From assembly GCA_964035575.1 (NCBI GenBank), contig OZ037836.1:2046001-2110000 (forward strand): DNA of 64,000 bases, read 5' to 3'. The notes beneath the pieces are model-generated. The model made no database searches. It was not told the origin of the DNA and worked only from the letters and a program-made list of their open reading frames with translations. A program made the translations under genes and the position numbers. Shown one piece after another: positions 1-12,034 of this stretch. Position 1 is the stretch's first letter. Each line of letters opens with the position of its first letter. The DNA is from Rhynchopus sp. YZ270_cl-10. Taxonomy: Eukaryota > Euglenozoa > Diplonemea > Diplonemida > Diplonemidae.

Positions 1-2387
1 AGTGACCCACTCACGCTCGACCCTGTCCCTCCTTGTAAACAGTTCGCCTTCTCCTACGTTGTGCTAAGGAAAACCAAAAAACATGCTCAAAAATGATGGG
101 CACGGGGGTCAGACTCCACTTCTGACCACTTAAAATTAGGTCATACACGTGTTATACCCCAAACTGACCAAGAAATTTTCCCAGTGTTCGATGGTGATCG
201 AATTAAATCGGTGGTAAAAAGTGAAAAATGGGGCATGCCAGGCCCACGTCAATCAGCCTAAAAATGTTGCAACTTTAAACGCGCGTCTCTCCCGTACACC
301 AATATACACTTTTTAACACATACAGTACAGCAAGGGAAAACCAAGGGATTTTACCCTGTGTTCTCCTTGTTACGGCTGCACTAACCTAATCATCAAAACT
401 GCTCGATTTTGGCTTTATCTAAAAGATCGACATCAATTCTTACGAAATATAATTTATTTTACGATTTTGAGTAGAATTCTGTTTGCAGGGCGAAGTCACG
501 AGGCAGGGGGTGATTTTGGGGGTGAGCGCCAAAAAAAGTCCTTTTCCTAGGGTTGACCCACCTCCCTCCAGCATCCAACGATATGACATTTTCACGAAAG
601 TTGTCGATTCTTGCCTTATTATTGTCACACAGAAAAAAAATGTTTTTACGAAAATGAGTAGAACCCCATTACCCCTACCAACGTGTGGCATTCGTGCGCC
701 ACTATAGTGGCACTTGCCATGGGTAAAAACGGTTTTCTGGTTTTAGTGCCTCGCTGGCGACATCCGTTGGGGGGGATTCTGGTGTGAGAATGTTCTCGAT
801 TTTTGCTTTATTTGAAAGATTCGCCACAAAATCGTTTCAAGGAAAAGAGTCGGTCAAAAATTCCAAGTAGAACCCAGAAACTCTCCCTTGCCACCCATTT
901 CACGCCCATGCCCCTTGTACTACTAGGGGAAAAAAAAAAAACGATCGTGAAAAAAAAAACGATCGTGAAAAAAAAAAAAAAAATGTCAAGATCTTGAAAA
1001 AAGTTCAAGATCTTGAAAAAAACCGTCACGATCGTTCTCACACTATGAAAAAGTCCAAAATTTTAATTAGTTAAAGGCGGGCCACATGAATCACCACATT
1101 TCGTGACAGCCACTGATATGCATATATTCATGATACTGTCTTTCCATGGATACACCTGGAAAGGAGTTCCGTGCTATTCACAGAACTCGATAGGCGATTG
1201 AGCGTATCTAACAACAACCAAAACAAAAGAAAGTACAAAGAAGAGAATAAAAAATGCAGGAAAAATCAGGGCGTTCGCCCCGGGGCGAAAAATATTTTTT
1301 TTCGTTAAAAAAATCTTTTCCTGAAAAAATGACATTTTATTTCGCCCCAGGGCTTCGCCCCACCGGGGCGAAACCCTGTTTGAATAAATAAATAAATAAA
1401 TAAATAAAAAAAGGGGGGAAAAAAAAAAAAAGAGAGAGAGAGAGATTTCTCCCCACCACCCTGTAGACCCCCCCGGAGGGGGGGTCGCAGAGGGGTGCAT
1501 GTCCACTGTACTCAAAATCATCCGCAAACCCGCCTGCCGTGAGAGGAAGTTTCCCCAGCACTCCCGCTCGCTCCTCAATCCTGCAGTCTGCTGAAGGTGT
1601 ACCGTACCCCCTGTTATAGAAGGTGTCACTGCTCGTGTCAACTCTACTTTCAACGGCAGAGAGTTGAAAATAATCAAAATAAGGATGAAGTCTCATATGA
1701 CAGATGCCTCTCTTGTACATCTGTTTGATTAAACAACACAAAGAGACCCTCAGTGAGGGGGGATTGATGAAATTCTCCATCGTTTTGCTGGTTTTAGTAT
1801 CAGGAAAGTTCAGCTGTAATATCACTTGTGCTGGGGAAGGGATCACGCGCAAATAGCAAATTTTTTTTGACCATTCAGTACCAGGGATTCACCCCACGAA
1901 CTAACTTCTCTCCGGCGGGAAAATTTTTTTTGACCTATTTTAAGCACTAGTAAAAAAACGAAAATTTCGGGGTTTTTGGCATTTCGCCACGATCAGGAAA
2001 AAACGATGGCGATAGCGAACGCCCTGGGAAAAATAGACAAAAAGAAAAACAAAGAGATTTCGACAAAGGAACAATATAAAATGTTTTTACGTTTTTTTAC
2101 GTTTGTAGAAGAAGGGACCTTGCGAACATTCTTTTTCAGGTGGACACCGTGACACTCACTTCCCATCTCAACAATTCTCCTTGAAAGAAAAATACGTTGT
2201 TTTACATTTTCTGTCACCGTGGCACTCAGCTACGGTGAAGGGTAGCATCTGTTTGTATCTGTGGTCCACGTTCTTGGGGAATTGTGTGGGTCCTTCATCA
2301 GGTTCTTTGGTCCCTGGTTTGTGGTTATCGGGGACATGACACTGTGTACATAATATATTATGTTGGTGTGACTGAGTGTGGGGATGC
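1..2387. other. Intergenic DNA, no supported gene
   Basis: No open frame here has convincing coding character. The stretch holds A/T homopolymers, palindromic motifs (separate entry at 941-1036), GC palindromes of the type CGCCCCGGGGCG near 1276-1370, a short TAAA microsatellite near 1382-1408 and a GA run near 1432-1445. Bases 2090-2200 repeat a module (TTTGTAGAAGAAGGGACC...) that also lies at 38811 and 41625 downstream of family A genes, so this part is probably debris of an A-type 3' flank. Confidence 0.6.
941..1036. repeat. Cluster of short perfect palindromes in A-rich DNA
   Basis: ACGATCGT occurs twice as a spaced direct repeat (941 and 959), then TCAAGATCTTGA twice (986-997 and about 1004-1016), then CACGATCGT again (1027-1035), all separated by A runs. 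Each unit is self-complementary. TCAAGATCTTGA also occurs once in the 3' flank of each family A gene. Function unknown. Confidence 0.7.
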
Positions 2388-3410
2388 GTTCAAGAATTAA
2401 ACTCTTCCCCCCAAACCCCCTTTTTCGTCTTTGTTTTCTTTATCCAAACGGCAAGTGGATGAGTAATAATTTTATGAGGACAAATACTTTGTGGTGGGAA
2501 ATGATTAAAACATCCGAGACTTGTAGTTTATTCCTTTCCCCTATTATTGTGCACTCACCTCATTTCTGTACTTCAGGCTAAGGGTTCTCTCCCCTTTTGA
2601 CATCCTTTTCTGGACGTTTTTGGCGTATGACGTGAACACATATACGATAGTATTGGACAAAATACTCGAGACCAACACATCTTTCATTATCATCACTTTA
2701 CGTATTGACCGATACTACTCAAGTCAAGAAGACAAAAAGAAGTGTGAACGAACAACAAACAAACCTTTATTTTACCCTCTCCCCGTTTACGGTCGTTTGA
2801 GCATCAAAGAGAAACAGTCTCTCGAGCATTTTCATTTATGGACCCTCGTTCTCCATTTCTGTCTTTGCTCGTCGTGGTGCTTTTACATTCCCACCCCACA
2901 TTTTCAAATAAACGCACACTGGTGGCCAAGGCCATCTTTCGGTATTATAATGTCTGAATCAACTTTTGCTCGTCAACGCAGCGTCGTGCACCTGCTTCTC
3001 AACGTGCCCATCTACAGCACTCCCTACGAGGCTAGATTTGCTTTTTGATGCCACGTCCTGCATGTGCTCTGTCGCTGTGTTTTTTTTTTATTTTTGTACA
3101 GCGCTACTTAGCAGTAACCGTACCCCCCACATATTGGGAGTTTTGCTTCTTTGCTTTGTAGCGGCACTGTTCAGACGCTACTCTCCCTACCCCTCTTGTG
3201 TGCGCTGTCTGTTGCAATGAAAGCAACGCACGAACAGGTTGCCCACAACTATGATCTCTCTTCCTCCCATGCGAGTAGTATTTTTTTTGGGGCAGTACGC
3301 AGTGGTGCAGCTGCTGTCGGCGCAGGCGAACTTCAACTTCACTTACGCGCGTACACACACACAGTCAGCAGTATAGCACCCTTTGTACCAAGAGCCTGAG
3401 TGTGATCTGG
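2388..3410 (+). pseudogene. Debris of a second copy of the four-UBL/coiled-coil gene
   Basis: Two short stretches match the gene at 4683-8669 in the same order. Bases 2388-2450 resemble its first intron (AATTAAACTCTTCCCC... at about 6300-6350). Bases 3353-3399 repeat, with one visible change, the last codons of its third exon, ending TVSSIAPFVPRA and a stop. What lies between is not similar: 2460-2610 matches a dispersed module also found at 55430-55605. This is a rearranged relic of a duplicated gene, not a working one. The 142-residue frame at 2620-3048 has no recognisable domain and is not called. Confidence 0.4.
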
Positions 3411-4010
3411 GGTGAGGAAGCGTTCCAACTTTTCAACCTCTTCCCCAATTTACCTTTCACGCCTTTTTTACCCTCCCCCGTTTTAGAATCAACAGAGAGT
3501 GTACGTTAAGATTTGCATTTGCCTTGCAATTACCTATCTGTATGAGAGAGAGCGCATCTGAAGCACGTGCCGACCCCCCGTCCACCCCCCCAGTGAGAGA
3601 GTTTCTTTTGAAAATAGGACAAAAAAACAGAAGCCAGAGCTTCTCTGCCCAAGTCTCTGCCCAAATTAAATAACTTCGTTTTTATTTCCGGGTTCAGAAC
3701 TAGAATCAGAGGCCCAGATGTTTTTTCAATTCTGTCAATATTTCTGCTCCAATACGTTTTGAAACACAGCATGTATCTGACTCCGCACAGCAGCAAGCGA
3801 CAGTGAGGCTTGGACTGTGTTGCAAGCTTTTTCTCTTTTTTGTTTGTGTCCTGTCGAAAGCAGCTGGGAAGGTGAATGCATATTTGCCCTCCTCGCGTTC
3901 TTTCTCCACCTTTTAATTCATACAGATGTATGTGCACGAGAGGCACATTGTGAACCCCAGACCAGTCATCATCCCAAATAATGTTCTTTCCCCCAATACT
4001 TTTCTATGAT
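3411..4010. other. Intergenic DNA, nothing recognised
   Basis: No coding frame, RNA gene or clear repeat is supported. Frames on the minus strand around 3530-3946 lack any motif and look like chance frames. Confidence 0.5.
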
Positions 4011-4200
4011 TACATGCAATGCTAAAAGGAAATTGAACACCGTACTCTACTCCCATCCTTTTTCCATTTTTCTAATCCGGGGCGGGTTGGAGTAGAGCCA
4101 CATTTCACCGACAGGTCGAGGTGTGTGCGTTTCACCACAACCTCTCCCTTTTGTCTTTATTGTTTTTATTGCTTTATTGTTTTCGGGGGTAGGGGAAAAA
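4011..4200 (+). repeat. Dispersed 190-bp repeat, copy 1
   Basis: This block, starting TTACATGCAATGCTAAAAGG and ending in a TTTATTGCTTTATTG-type segment before GGGGGT, recurs at about 50033-50215 in the same orientation and at about 31520-31715 reversed. Copies differ by scattered substitutions and small indels and carry no open frame. The size and dispersion suit a short non-autonomous element; no target duplication or Pol III promoter is clear. Confidence 0.65.
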
Positions 4201-4682
4201 CATAAAAAGGAAAAGTAGGGTGCGGTTTCAATTTTTTCTGGATTCGTATGTCCCCAATCAAGCGCATTTTGTGCTTTGTTTTGTAGGTTCAGTCAGAGAC
4301 AGAGGATGCTGAGTGGACCAACATTGTGTCCATTCACAGTTCAAACATTGCACGATTGAACGACGCGACACTTTCCGCTCACAAAGTAGTGTGCGTTCAA
4401 AAAAACGGTGAGGGTAGAGCGTAAAACGCCACTCAGACAGTGCTTTATTGGTAGAGCTATAGCACCGCCCTTCTGTGGAAACTTCCAAACACCCTAATTA
4501 TATCAAACCCCACAGGTTTTTGTTGGTAGGTGGCCCTGCAAGCACCCCTTTCCTGATCGGGCCTGCGTCAATACCCACTGTACGATACGCACTTTCGTTT
4601 TCTAGACCCCCCCTGCCACACACCACCACCACCACCACCACCACAGGGGTACCCGCACCTCCCCCCCGAGTCCCCCCCGACC
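4201..4682. other. Upstream region of the four-UBL gene
   Basis: No gene. The last 90 bases are strongly pyrimidine-rich with a CAC trinucleotide run (about 4619-4643), then CACAG (4640-4645) and a C-rich stretch running into ACCATGG at 4683. The CAG may be a splice acceptor (spliced leader or 5'-UTR intron). Confidence 0.45.
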
Positions 4683-7600
4683 ATGGACAAACCCCGTACC
4701 ACACTGCACGTCAAGACGCTTGCGACGAACGAGGTGTTCCACCTGAAGAAGGTCAGCACAGCCACGACAGTCGCTACGCTCAAAGCACGGCTCAACCCGC
4801 TCCTCGGCGACAGCGGTGCAGTGACATCCGATGCTTTGGTGCTTCTGCGTGAGGGTGGCAGCGTCAACATCACCGATACCGACACCATAGCTGGTGCAGG
4901 GCTTGAGGGCGCCACCCTCCTGGTCATGACGTCCGAGCAGTACCACGGGTCGCCACACAAGGTGCCCCCCGCACTTCCCCCCTCTGCGCTGAAGAAGAGC
5001 GTGACGATACACGAAACGCCGACTCAGCGGAGCACGGTGCGGAGCACGGGAGCGGACGGTACCTTTGCGCTTCGCGTACAGTGCACGCTGGGGAGCAGCG
5101 GGGACGCGGTGTTGAAGGGCGTCTCCGCACGCAGCAGTGTCGGCTGGCTCCTCGACATCCTGGCACGCCACGTCGCGCACCCGCAGGCTGCCCTCCTCCT
5201 CCTCCACGACGGCCAGCCCCTTGCAGAAGGCGACTCCATCGGCTCTGCCGGCGTGACACCCGACTCAAAGCTCACCCTCATCGCGAAAGACCCGACACAC
5301 ATCCTCGACAACGAGAAGATCTCTGTATACCTCGAGACCGCGGCAGGCGACGTCACCTCCTTGAGGGTACCCCTCGGGTCTCGCGTGCAGGAGCTAAGCA
5401 ACGCTGCTGCCGCGAATTGGGATATGCCCCAAGGTGCTGTAGTCCTGAGTGTCGGTGGTGCCACCCTCGACCCGCGTGCCACGCTGTCTGCGGCAGGTGT
5501 GCAGGACGAACAGACGCTTCTCGTCACCTCCTCCCTCCCCGCAACCAGCCTCCGTCCCAAGACCTGCCATGTGTGCGGCCTCCCGCAGACAACCACATAC
5601 TGCACAGTCTCGGGAGAGCGCCACCTTGAGGCGGCAGAGGCACACCCTCTCCCAGGCGAAGTGACGGGGCCGCTCCTCACCAACTCGATACAGCCCATTG
5701 AGGAGGTGACCGCACCGTCCGCAACGGAGGCGATGCACATCACGATCTCTGTGTTCAACAAGGTGGACGGAAAGGAGTACCGCCTGCCCACACTGCGTCC
5801 GGGGGCTGTGACGGTACGCAAGGTGAAGCTTCTCCTGGCGAAGGCAGTGGGCGTGCCCGTCGCGGATATGGTGCTTAAGGGTGGCGGCGGTGCCGTGGCG
5901 TTGCTCGACACGCTCACATTGCGGCAGGCGGGCATCGTACACGGGGAGAGTCTGGTGCTCAGTGTACGTGGTCTTAACGACTTTGTAGCCTCGGGTGAGC
6001 TGCACGGCGGGCGTGAGCCCACTACACTAGGCATAGAACGAACGTATCCAACCATGTCGCCACCTAAGCAGTTCCCAACAGCGTTCCACCCTGACGAGCA
6101 CCCTTTGGTGCAGCCGCACTTTGACAGTATGTTCTTCCCCCACACTCAGTCTATGAAAGCAACAGTGAATGATGATCATCTTTCCTTTGCTGCTTTCCTC
6201 GCCGTTCAAAAAACAGTTTCTCGTATTGTGCGAGAATGCCATCACAATCGTTTATCACCCAACCCTAACGAGCCATGATGTTGATCCAAAATTATTCAAT
6301 AATTAAACTCTTCCCCTAAAAGCCCCTTTCTTTGTTTTTCTTTATCCAATGAATGTACTTTATCCAAAACGAGGATGCGTAATGGTCCCTTCATACATTT
6401 ACGGCCAAAATGCTACAAAAAAAAAATCAATAAAAAAAACACAACAGTGGACGACACATACCACCGCGACGGCTCTCTCTACCATGACCTACAGCGACAG
6501 CGCCGCGAACATGCACTGTCACACCCTCACCACCATCACCACCATCACCACCACCACCCCACCGAACGCGACGTCCGCACCCGTCTCCACTACGACACCA
6601 GCATGCAGGGCTACCGGAAGGAGGACATGCCACCTGCATATGACATGTTGCCACACTCACGCCCCGCACCACCCCGCGATATGCAGCGCCGCGGGGTCGA
6701 AGCTGAGCTGGCAGCACACCCACACCTCACACAGTACAACAACTACGACGCAAACACCCAGGTCCTCTCCCGGGTGGACACCCTCCAGGATGCGCTGGAG
6801 GAAGTAAAAGATCAGCTCCACAGCCTCAAAGACCGGCAGGATGGTTTGGTAGAGAGTTTGGACAACGCAGATCGCAAGCAGGCGGAGCAGGACAACAGGA
6901 TTGCGGAGGAGAACGACCGGCGGGCGGTGAAGGAGCGCGAGGCTGAGCGCGAGGCTCGGTGGCTTCGCGAGGATTTGGAGGAGGAGAAGGCAAAGGTGGC
7001 GAGACTGAAGGGGAGGACAGAGGTTGCACCTCCACCACCACCCCCCCCTCCTCCTCCACAACCTCCAAGCCCACCAGGCGAGGTCTCCCGCAACAATGCT
7101 GCCGAGGTCCGCGGTGCGACCACCTTCGACTCCTCCGGCCGCATCACCTCCCACCACAACTCCCGCACCGCACTACCCCACGCGCACCCCGCACTCCGCC
7201 TGACCCCCATCCTCCCTGGAGGCTATGCACACACCTCACCACCACCCCCGATCTCCCCCCTGCAAGCCTCGCATGGAGTCGCCATACGCCACATCGGACT
7301 TCCCTCTGTCAGAAACCCTTCCTACAATGAAAGGGCCCAAATGGATGAAATTGCCTATGGACAGACCCCGGTGTGGGAGAAGACCCAAGAGACACGGAGA
7401 GAACCAGGGGGGGATGTGAGGGGAGAGGTCAGAGACAAAGAGAGAGTAGGATCTGTGCGCGAAGCCAATGCAGCAAGGGATGAAGCAGAGGAAGGGCGGC
7501 AGATTGCGCGGGAGAGGGAGTGGAGGAGACAGCGTGAGCAGGAGGCCGTGCGGGATGCGGAGATAGACCGAGCGTTTGAAGGGATAGCGGCAGAGGGTGG

Positions 7601-8669
7601 TGGGAGTGGTGGTGAGATGTTGTTGCGGGCGAAAGAGAATTCACCGTACCGCTTAAGACATAAATCGCCGAAGACAGCAACAGTATGTTTTATCTCTTTT
7701 TTTTTTGTATTTTGCGCGGGGTCGAAAGTCATGCCAGGGACCAGGTTCTGGGGGAGGAGATGTGTGCTGTCTGTGTAGTCCCTCGAAACAAGAGGGAAAC
7801 TGCAGCCTGTAGCGTTTTTCCAAAAAAAAAAAAAAAAAAAAAAACCCCTCCGCAAACTGTATTTCACTCGGTCCCGAGATACATGGGAATTATCTAACAC
7901 CCCGTCCTGAGTTTTTCTCCGCGAATATGGTTACTAATTAGTTACTCCACTAAATAAATCGAGCAAAACTATGGTGAACTCAGCGGAGCCCGGTTTTAAA
8001 AGTGCCGAAAAAATGACCTTTTCGTTTTTGACGCATTGTGAGTTCCTCAAATGCAATTTTCAAGGGTAAACAATTTGGGTAACAAAAAGAAAACCGACGC
8101 AGGAGCTTTTCTTGGAACTGTTTTATTCTCCTCACCCCAACAACATCACATTCAGAAAAACACTGTTTTCCCGTTTTTATTCGCTTTCTTTTCTTCTTCC
8201 TCACACTTTGTTACTGTGAAGAAAAATCTTTTCGTTTGCCTGGTCGCATACTGCGAGTTTTCCTGGATGCGCAGGAAAAATGACTGGGGAGTGTTGGTGG
8301 CTCCGTGACGCCACAGAGCCGGCACACTCGTTGAGTGCCTCACAAAACCTAAAATACTTATTTGCTTTTATCATTTGTCTTCACGCTTTATCGTTTTTGT
8401 TGGGGTGGGAAATAAAATTAAAATCTAAATAAACTTCACCTATCTCTTGTGATTTGCAGGTAGGCTCTGTCAACGCAGAACGGTCTGCCCTTGAGCTGCA
8501 CGAGGCGTCCATCGATATGCAGGGACTTTCGGAGGCTGAGCGCAAGACAGAGCTCCGAATGGAAGCGGCACGCAAGGCGGAGCTGCAGAAGCGTGCCTCC
8601 CATAAAGCACGACGAGGGGCGTCCACACACACAGTCAGCAGTATAGCACCCTTTGTCCCAAGAGCCTGA
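4683..8669 (+). CDS. Protein with four ubiquitin-like domains and a coiled coil (three exons)
   Basis: I read exons 4683-6126, 6448-7682 and 8460-8669 (2889 nt, 962 residues plus stop). Both introns begin ACA|GTATGT and end CAG, and both junctions keep frame. Residues about 7-82, 125-202, 211-285 and 352-430 each show a beta-grasp/ubiquitin-like pattern: an alternating beta hairpin, a K/A-rich helix, then a 'L..GG..L....L..AG' segment. A Cys pair, CHVCG, lies between domains 3 and 4. Exon 2 adds a His-rich run, a long charged coiled coil (VDTLQDALEEVKDQLHSLKD onward) and a polyproline run. Exon 3 continues the helix and ends SIAPFVPRA. No C-terminal diglycine is seen, so it is more likely a scaffold or adaptor than a conjugated modifier. 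The start sits in ACCATGG. Without splicing, exon 1 would run to 6278 and exon 2 would form a separate frame from 6375; the matching phases favour one gene. Family not recognised by name. Confidence 0.7.
6127..6447 (+). other. Intron 1 of the four-UBL gene (321 bp)
   Basis: GTATGTTCTTCC at the left edge and an A-rich stretch ending CACAACAG at the right. Exon 1 leaves one base (A) and exon 2 starts TG, so splicing creates an in-frame ATG codon. The reading frame stays open across the donor to a stop at 6276-6278, so retention would give a shorter protein with the four UBL domains only. Confidence 0.55.
7683..8459 (+). other. Intron 2 of the four-UBL gene (777 bp)
   Basis: Starts ACA|GTATGTTTTATC followed by a T run and ends TATCTCTTGTGATTTGCAG. 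Phase 0 on both sides. It contains a 150-bp module (about 8085-8240) that recurs at 57603-57760 and partly at 33620-33700. Confidence 0.65.
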
Positions 8670-8880
8670 GAGTGAAGTTAATCCCTAGTTTCGAGTGCGA
8701 AACGTTTCTCCATGTATTGCACGGGAAACAATATATATGACAAACAGGTGCAGGGTGGTTCCGTGCTTATCATAGAACCTGGCACCTTGTGTGTCTCCCA
8801 AAAACCAAAAAAAGCGTTGTGTGTGAAGTTTTGAAGGAAGGAAAAATAAAATATTTTGGCAATTTTTTTGTATTCCACTT
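8670..8880 (+). repeat. 3' flank of the four-UBL gene, shared with the family B array
   Basis: The segment from about 8687, including ACAATATATATGACAAACAG and ending near AAAATAAAATA, is repeated almost unchanged at about 23505-23670, 26272-26432 and 27920-28085 between family B genes. The AAATAAA run suggests a polyadenylation region that has been copied into the array. Confidence 0.6.
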
Positions 8881-9654
8881 TTGTTTATTTATGACTGACT
8901 GGTAGAGTACCAAAATAGACGTTACTGTAGTAAGAAAAATGACACCTTTTGTGTGGTTAGATTTTCAAAAAAAAAAAAGAAAGAAAAATACAGGGCTCTC
9001 AAGATCCTCCACGAAAAAACCAGAATTTTCGAAATGAGGAGGATTCATTTTTGTTTTTCAAATGTTTTTCAAAAAAAACCCAGGGTTTCCGCCAAGGGGG
9101 ACCGGGGGGGACCATGGACCCCCCCAATATTTTTCCCAGAAAAATCCGGATTTTTACAGGGGTTTGGGGGGGACCATGGTCCCCCCCAAGAAAAATGGGG
9201 TTTTGGAGGTTGTAGATGATCCCCCGTGGTCATGCGACCCCACCGTGCAGAGCATTTGGCTCGCTGTGCCAAAAGAAGTGGAAGGAAAAGGGGGTGGTGC
9301 AATCTTTTTAGAAAAGGGTAAAAGTAGCGTACCGTGCGCCTGCGGCGCTGTGTTGCTAGCTATGTGATATTGATATACTTCCATCGATACTTCCGTGCAT
9401 TGCCCCTTTTTCTAAGGAGGCTTCGGTGCAAGGGACGGGTAGTTATTACATGTTCCCACTGCAGCACTGTAATGACTGTAGCACCATACAATAGAAAAAG
9501 CAAACACCATCACCCTCCACTCTCACAGGACCCCTTACCTTGTTAAGCTTCCACCCCCGACCTCCAAACAAACCACCTCTATCAGACACACAGCTGTGAA
9601 GCTTGACATGGCTGCTATCAAACCTGGTGCACCCTTCGCCTCTCCACTCTGTGG

Positions 9655-9855
9655 CCTGCAGGGAGGCGCGCGCGAAGCGCGCGACGACCGCTTTTGCGGG
9701 GTGAAAAATTTTTTTTGGGGGGTCTTTTTGATGGTCCCCCCCAATTCCTGAAACCCCAAATCCTGGCGGAAACCCTGTAAACCCCCAAAAAAAAAAAATT
9801 TTTCCCCCCACAACAAGCGGTCGTCGCGCGCTTCGCGCGCGCCTCCCTGACAGCC
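9655..9855. repeat. GC-rich hairpin block
   Basis: CAGGGAGGCGCGCGCGAAGC on the left is matched by its inverse on the right (about 9800-9850), so about 190 bases could fold back. Each arm is itself palindromic around GCGCGAAGCGCGC or its complement. The same arm occurs singly at 11866-11905, 36440-36490, 37708-37760 and 38572-38612. Confidence 0.65.
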
Positions 9856-10960
9856 ACAGAGCGGAGAGGCGGGTCAATTTTGCGAGATAACAAAAAACGG
9901 AAATCTAATCCGTTCTCTTGCACCGTATGCTCCACGAACCGTACAAAACCAATACGTCTTCCAGAAGCAGGGGCTGATGCAACGGCGGGTAATTTTTTAA
10001 AAATGGCAAAAAAATTGCAGCTTTGGTGACGTTGCATTTTTTGGCTGCAAAATGCAAGGGTATCCAAAGACATTGCCAACTCTATTTTTTTGCAGAGCAA
10101 AAAAATAATATAAATGGCGCCGCAGGCGAAAAAAAATTAGGGTACGGTGTAAAAATGCTTCCTTTTACACCACAGAATCACTCAACGAACACATTTTTTG
10201 AGTAGCAAAAAATGGAAATGGCGCCGCAGGCAAATTTTTTTTAAAGGTGCAGCCCTGGACGGCATACAGGCTCGGGAAAATATTGGCTCCCTCGGGGGAG
10301 ACAAAGTGACCCCCACTATAAAACCCCTAGGAGGATAATCCTCCACCCGAGCCCGCCAAAAAAAAAAAAAAAAATGGAGGAAATCCTCCACCAAAAAAGC
10401 CCAGGGAAATAGCTCCATATACCGAATTATGCGACATCGCATAATTCTGGATTTTTGGGAAAAAAAAAAAAAAATAGTGGAGTTCATCCTCGGGTGTCTA
10501 CACTAATACAACCAAGTTTTCAAAAAAAAAAAAAAAAAAAAAGATGGTGTGACCACCCAAACCGATTCTCCGAGGTTCTTCCGTGGTTCTTCCGTAGGTA
10601 CTCCGGTAAGGGGGGTATACGATTTTTTTTTGTTGTTTTCGGTTTTCGCCCCTCGGGGGGGCTTCGAGACCTGGCAACCGCATACGTACCCTCAGGTTGT
10701 GTAAAAGTGATCATGCTGACCAAAACATAAAAGTAACGACCAAAAAAAAAAACGAAAAATGAATTTCCTAAAGCAAACTGACGGTGTTGACTTGGCTGTG
10801 CAGACACAGGCCCCTGGACAAGTCAGGACAGTGGCACGTGGGCACTACACCGCAACCCGGAGGAAAGGGAATGATACACCACCACCTGCACGCGGGTGCT
10901 ACAAACATTTTGACTGGGAAAGCCTCCAAGGCGGTCATGGCATATATAGTTGCGTATTAC

Positions 10961-11247
10961 ACACAGTACACAGTACACAGTACACAGTACACAGTACACA
11001 GTACACAGTACACAGTACACAGTACACAGTACACAGTACACAGTACACAGTACACAGTACACAGTACACAGTACACAGTACACAGTACACAGTACACAGT
11101 ACACAGTACACAGTACACAGTACACAGTACACAGTACACAGTACACAGTACACAGTACACAGTACACAGTACACAGTACACAGTACACAGTACACAGTAC
11201 ACAGTACACAGTACACAGTACACAGTACACAGTACACAGTACACAGT
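10961..11247 (+). repeat. Heptamer microsatellite (ACACAGT)41
   Basis: Forty-one uninterrupted copies of ACACAGT. Because 7 is not a multiple of 3 and the unit has no stop in any phase, all frames through it are open; these are not genes. Confidence 0.97.
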
Positions 11248-12034
11248 ACACACGATATACGGGCGGTTCATTTTTTCTCAAGGGATTTTTTCCTCGCCGT
11301 TATTTTTTCGCGCGAAAATGCCATTTTTGGCACGTTTCAACCAATACAAACCCGTGGTGACCTCTCTCAGTCAAATTTGTGGTCATTTTCCCCTTGTGAC
11401 AGAAACCGAGAACAACAAAAAAAAAGTATACCCCTAGCAGTTCTCCGAGGTTCCTCCGTGGTTCTTCCGTGGGTTCTCCGTACCCCCTGAATCACACCAA
11501 AAGAGGGGATTTTTGGGCACTTTTGGGGGCCCCTCGCCCGACCCCCAGATCTCCCAAATGACTGGAATGATGAAATCGTAAAAGTTTCGCTCGCTGCGCT
11601 TGCAGATGTGCCGTACCCCTTAATTTTTTTTTGCCTGCGGCGCCATTTTCCTTTTTTGCTCCGCAAAAAAGGGTTTGTTGAGTGACTGTGTGGTTGTAAA
11701 CCAGCATTTTTACACCGTACCCTATTTTTTTTTCGCCTGCGGCGCCATTTATTTTTTTCCATACGGTTAGTGGAACGTAAGGTGCAAGACCAAGCTCCGT
11801 AATAAGGTATTACATTCCGTTTTTGGTTATCGCAAATTGACCTTTCGCCTCTCCACTCAGGGAGGCTTGCGCGAAGCGCAACGACCGCTTTCGACCGGGC
11901 GGAAAAAAAAATTCGTTTTCGCATAATTCCTGATTTTGGAGGAAAACCAAGCTATTTCCCTGAAAAAAGCCTGAAAAAAAAAAAAAAAAGCCCCTGGAGG
12001 AAATATCCTCCCCTACGTGGAGGATCTTGAGAGC

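Larger units (their letters stand above)
8995..12034. mobile_element. Composite inverted-repeat element, about 3.0 kb
   Basis: Perfect 19-base inverted ends GCTCTCAAGATCCTCCACG (8995-9013) and its complement (12016-12034). The interior is built of further inverted and direct repeats: GC-rich palindromic blocks around 9655-9700 and 9800-9850, GGCGCC-containing blocks at 10110-10230 and 11640-11750, and TTCTTCCGT-type short repeats near 10570-10600 and 11450-11485. Much of it recurs, partly inverted, at 36304-38807. The same 19-base end recurs at 37103-37121, with an imperfect inverted partner at 37829-37849. No transposase frame is seen, so it is non-autonomous or a nest of such elements. Confidence 0.5.

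Noticed and set aside
1337-1852. 171-residue minus-strand frame (MRVIPSPAQVILQLNF...)
   Set aside because: It looks faintly protein-like but has no recognisable domain and runs into homopolymers at its end.
10961-11247. Several 100-240-codon frames through the heptamer array
   Set aside because: Frames exist only because the 7-base unit has no stop in any phase.
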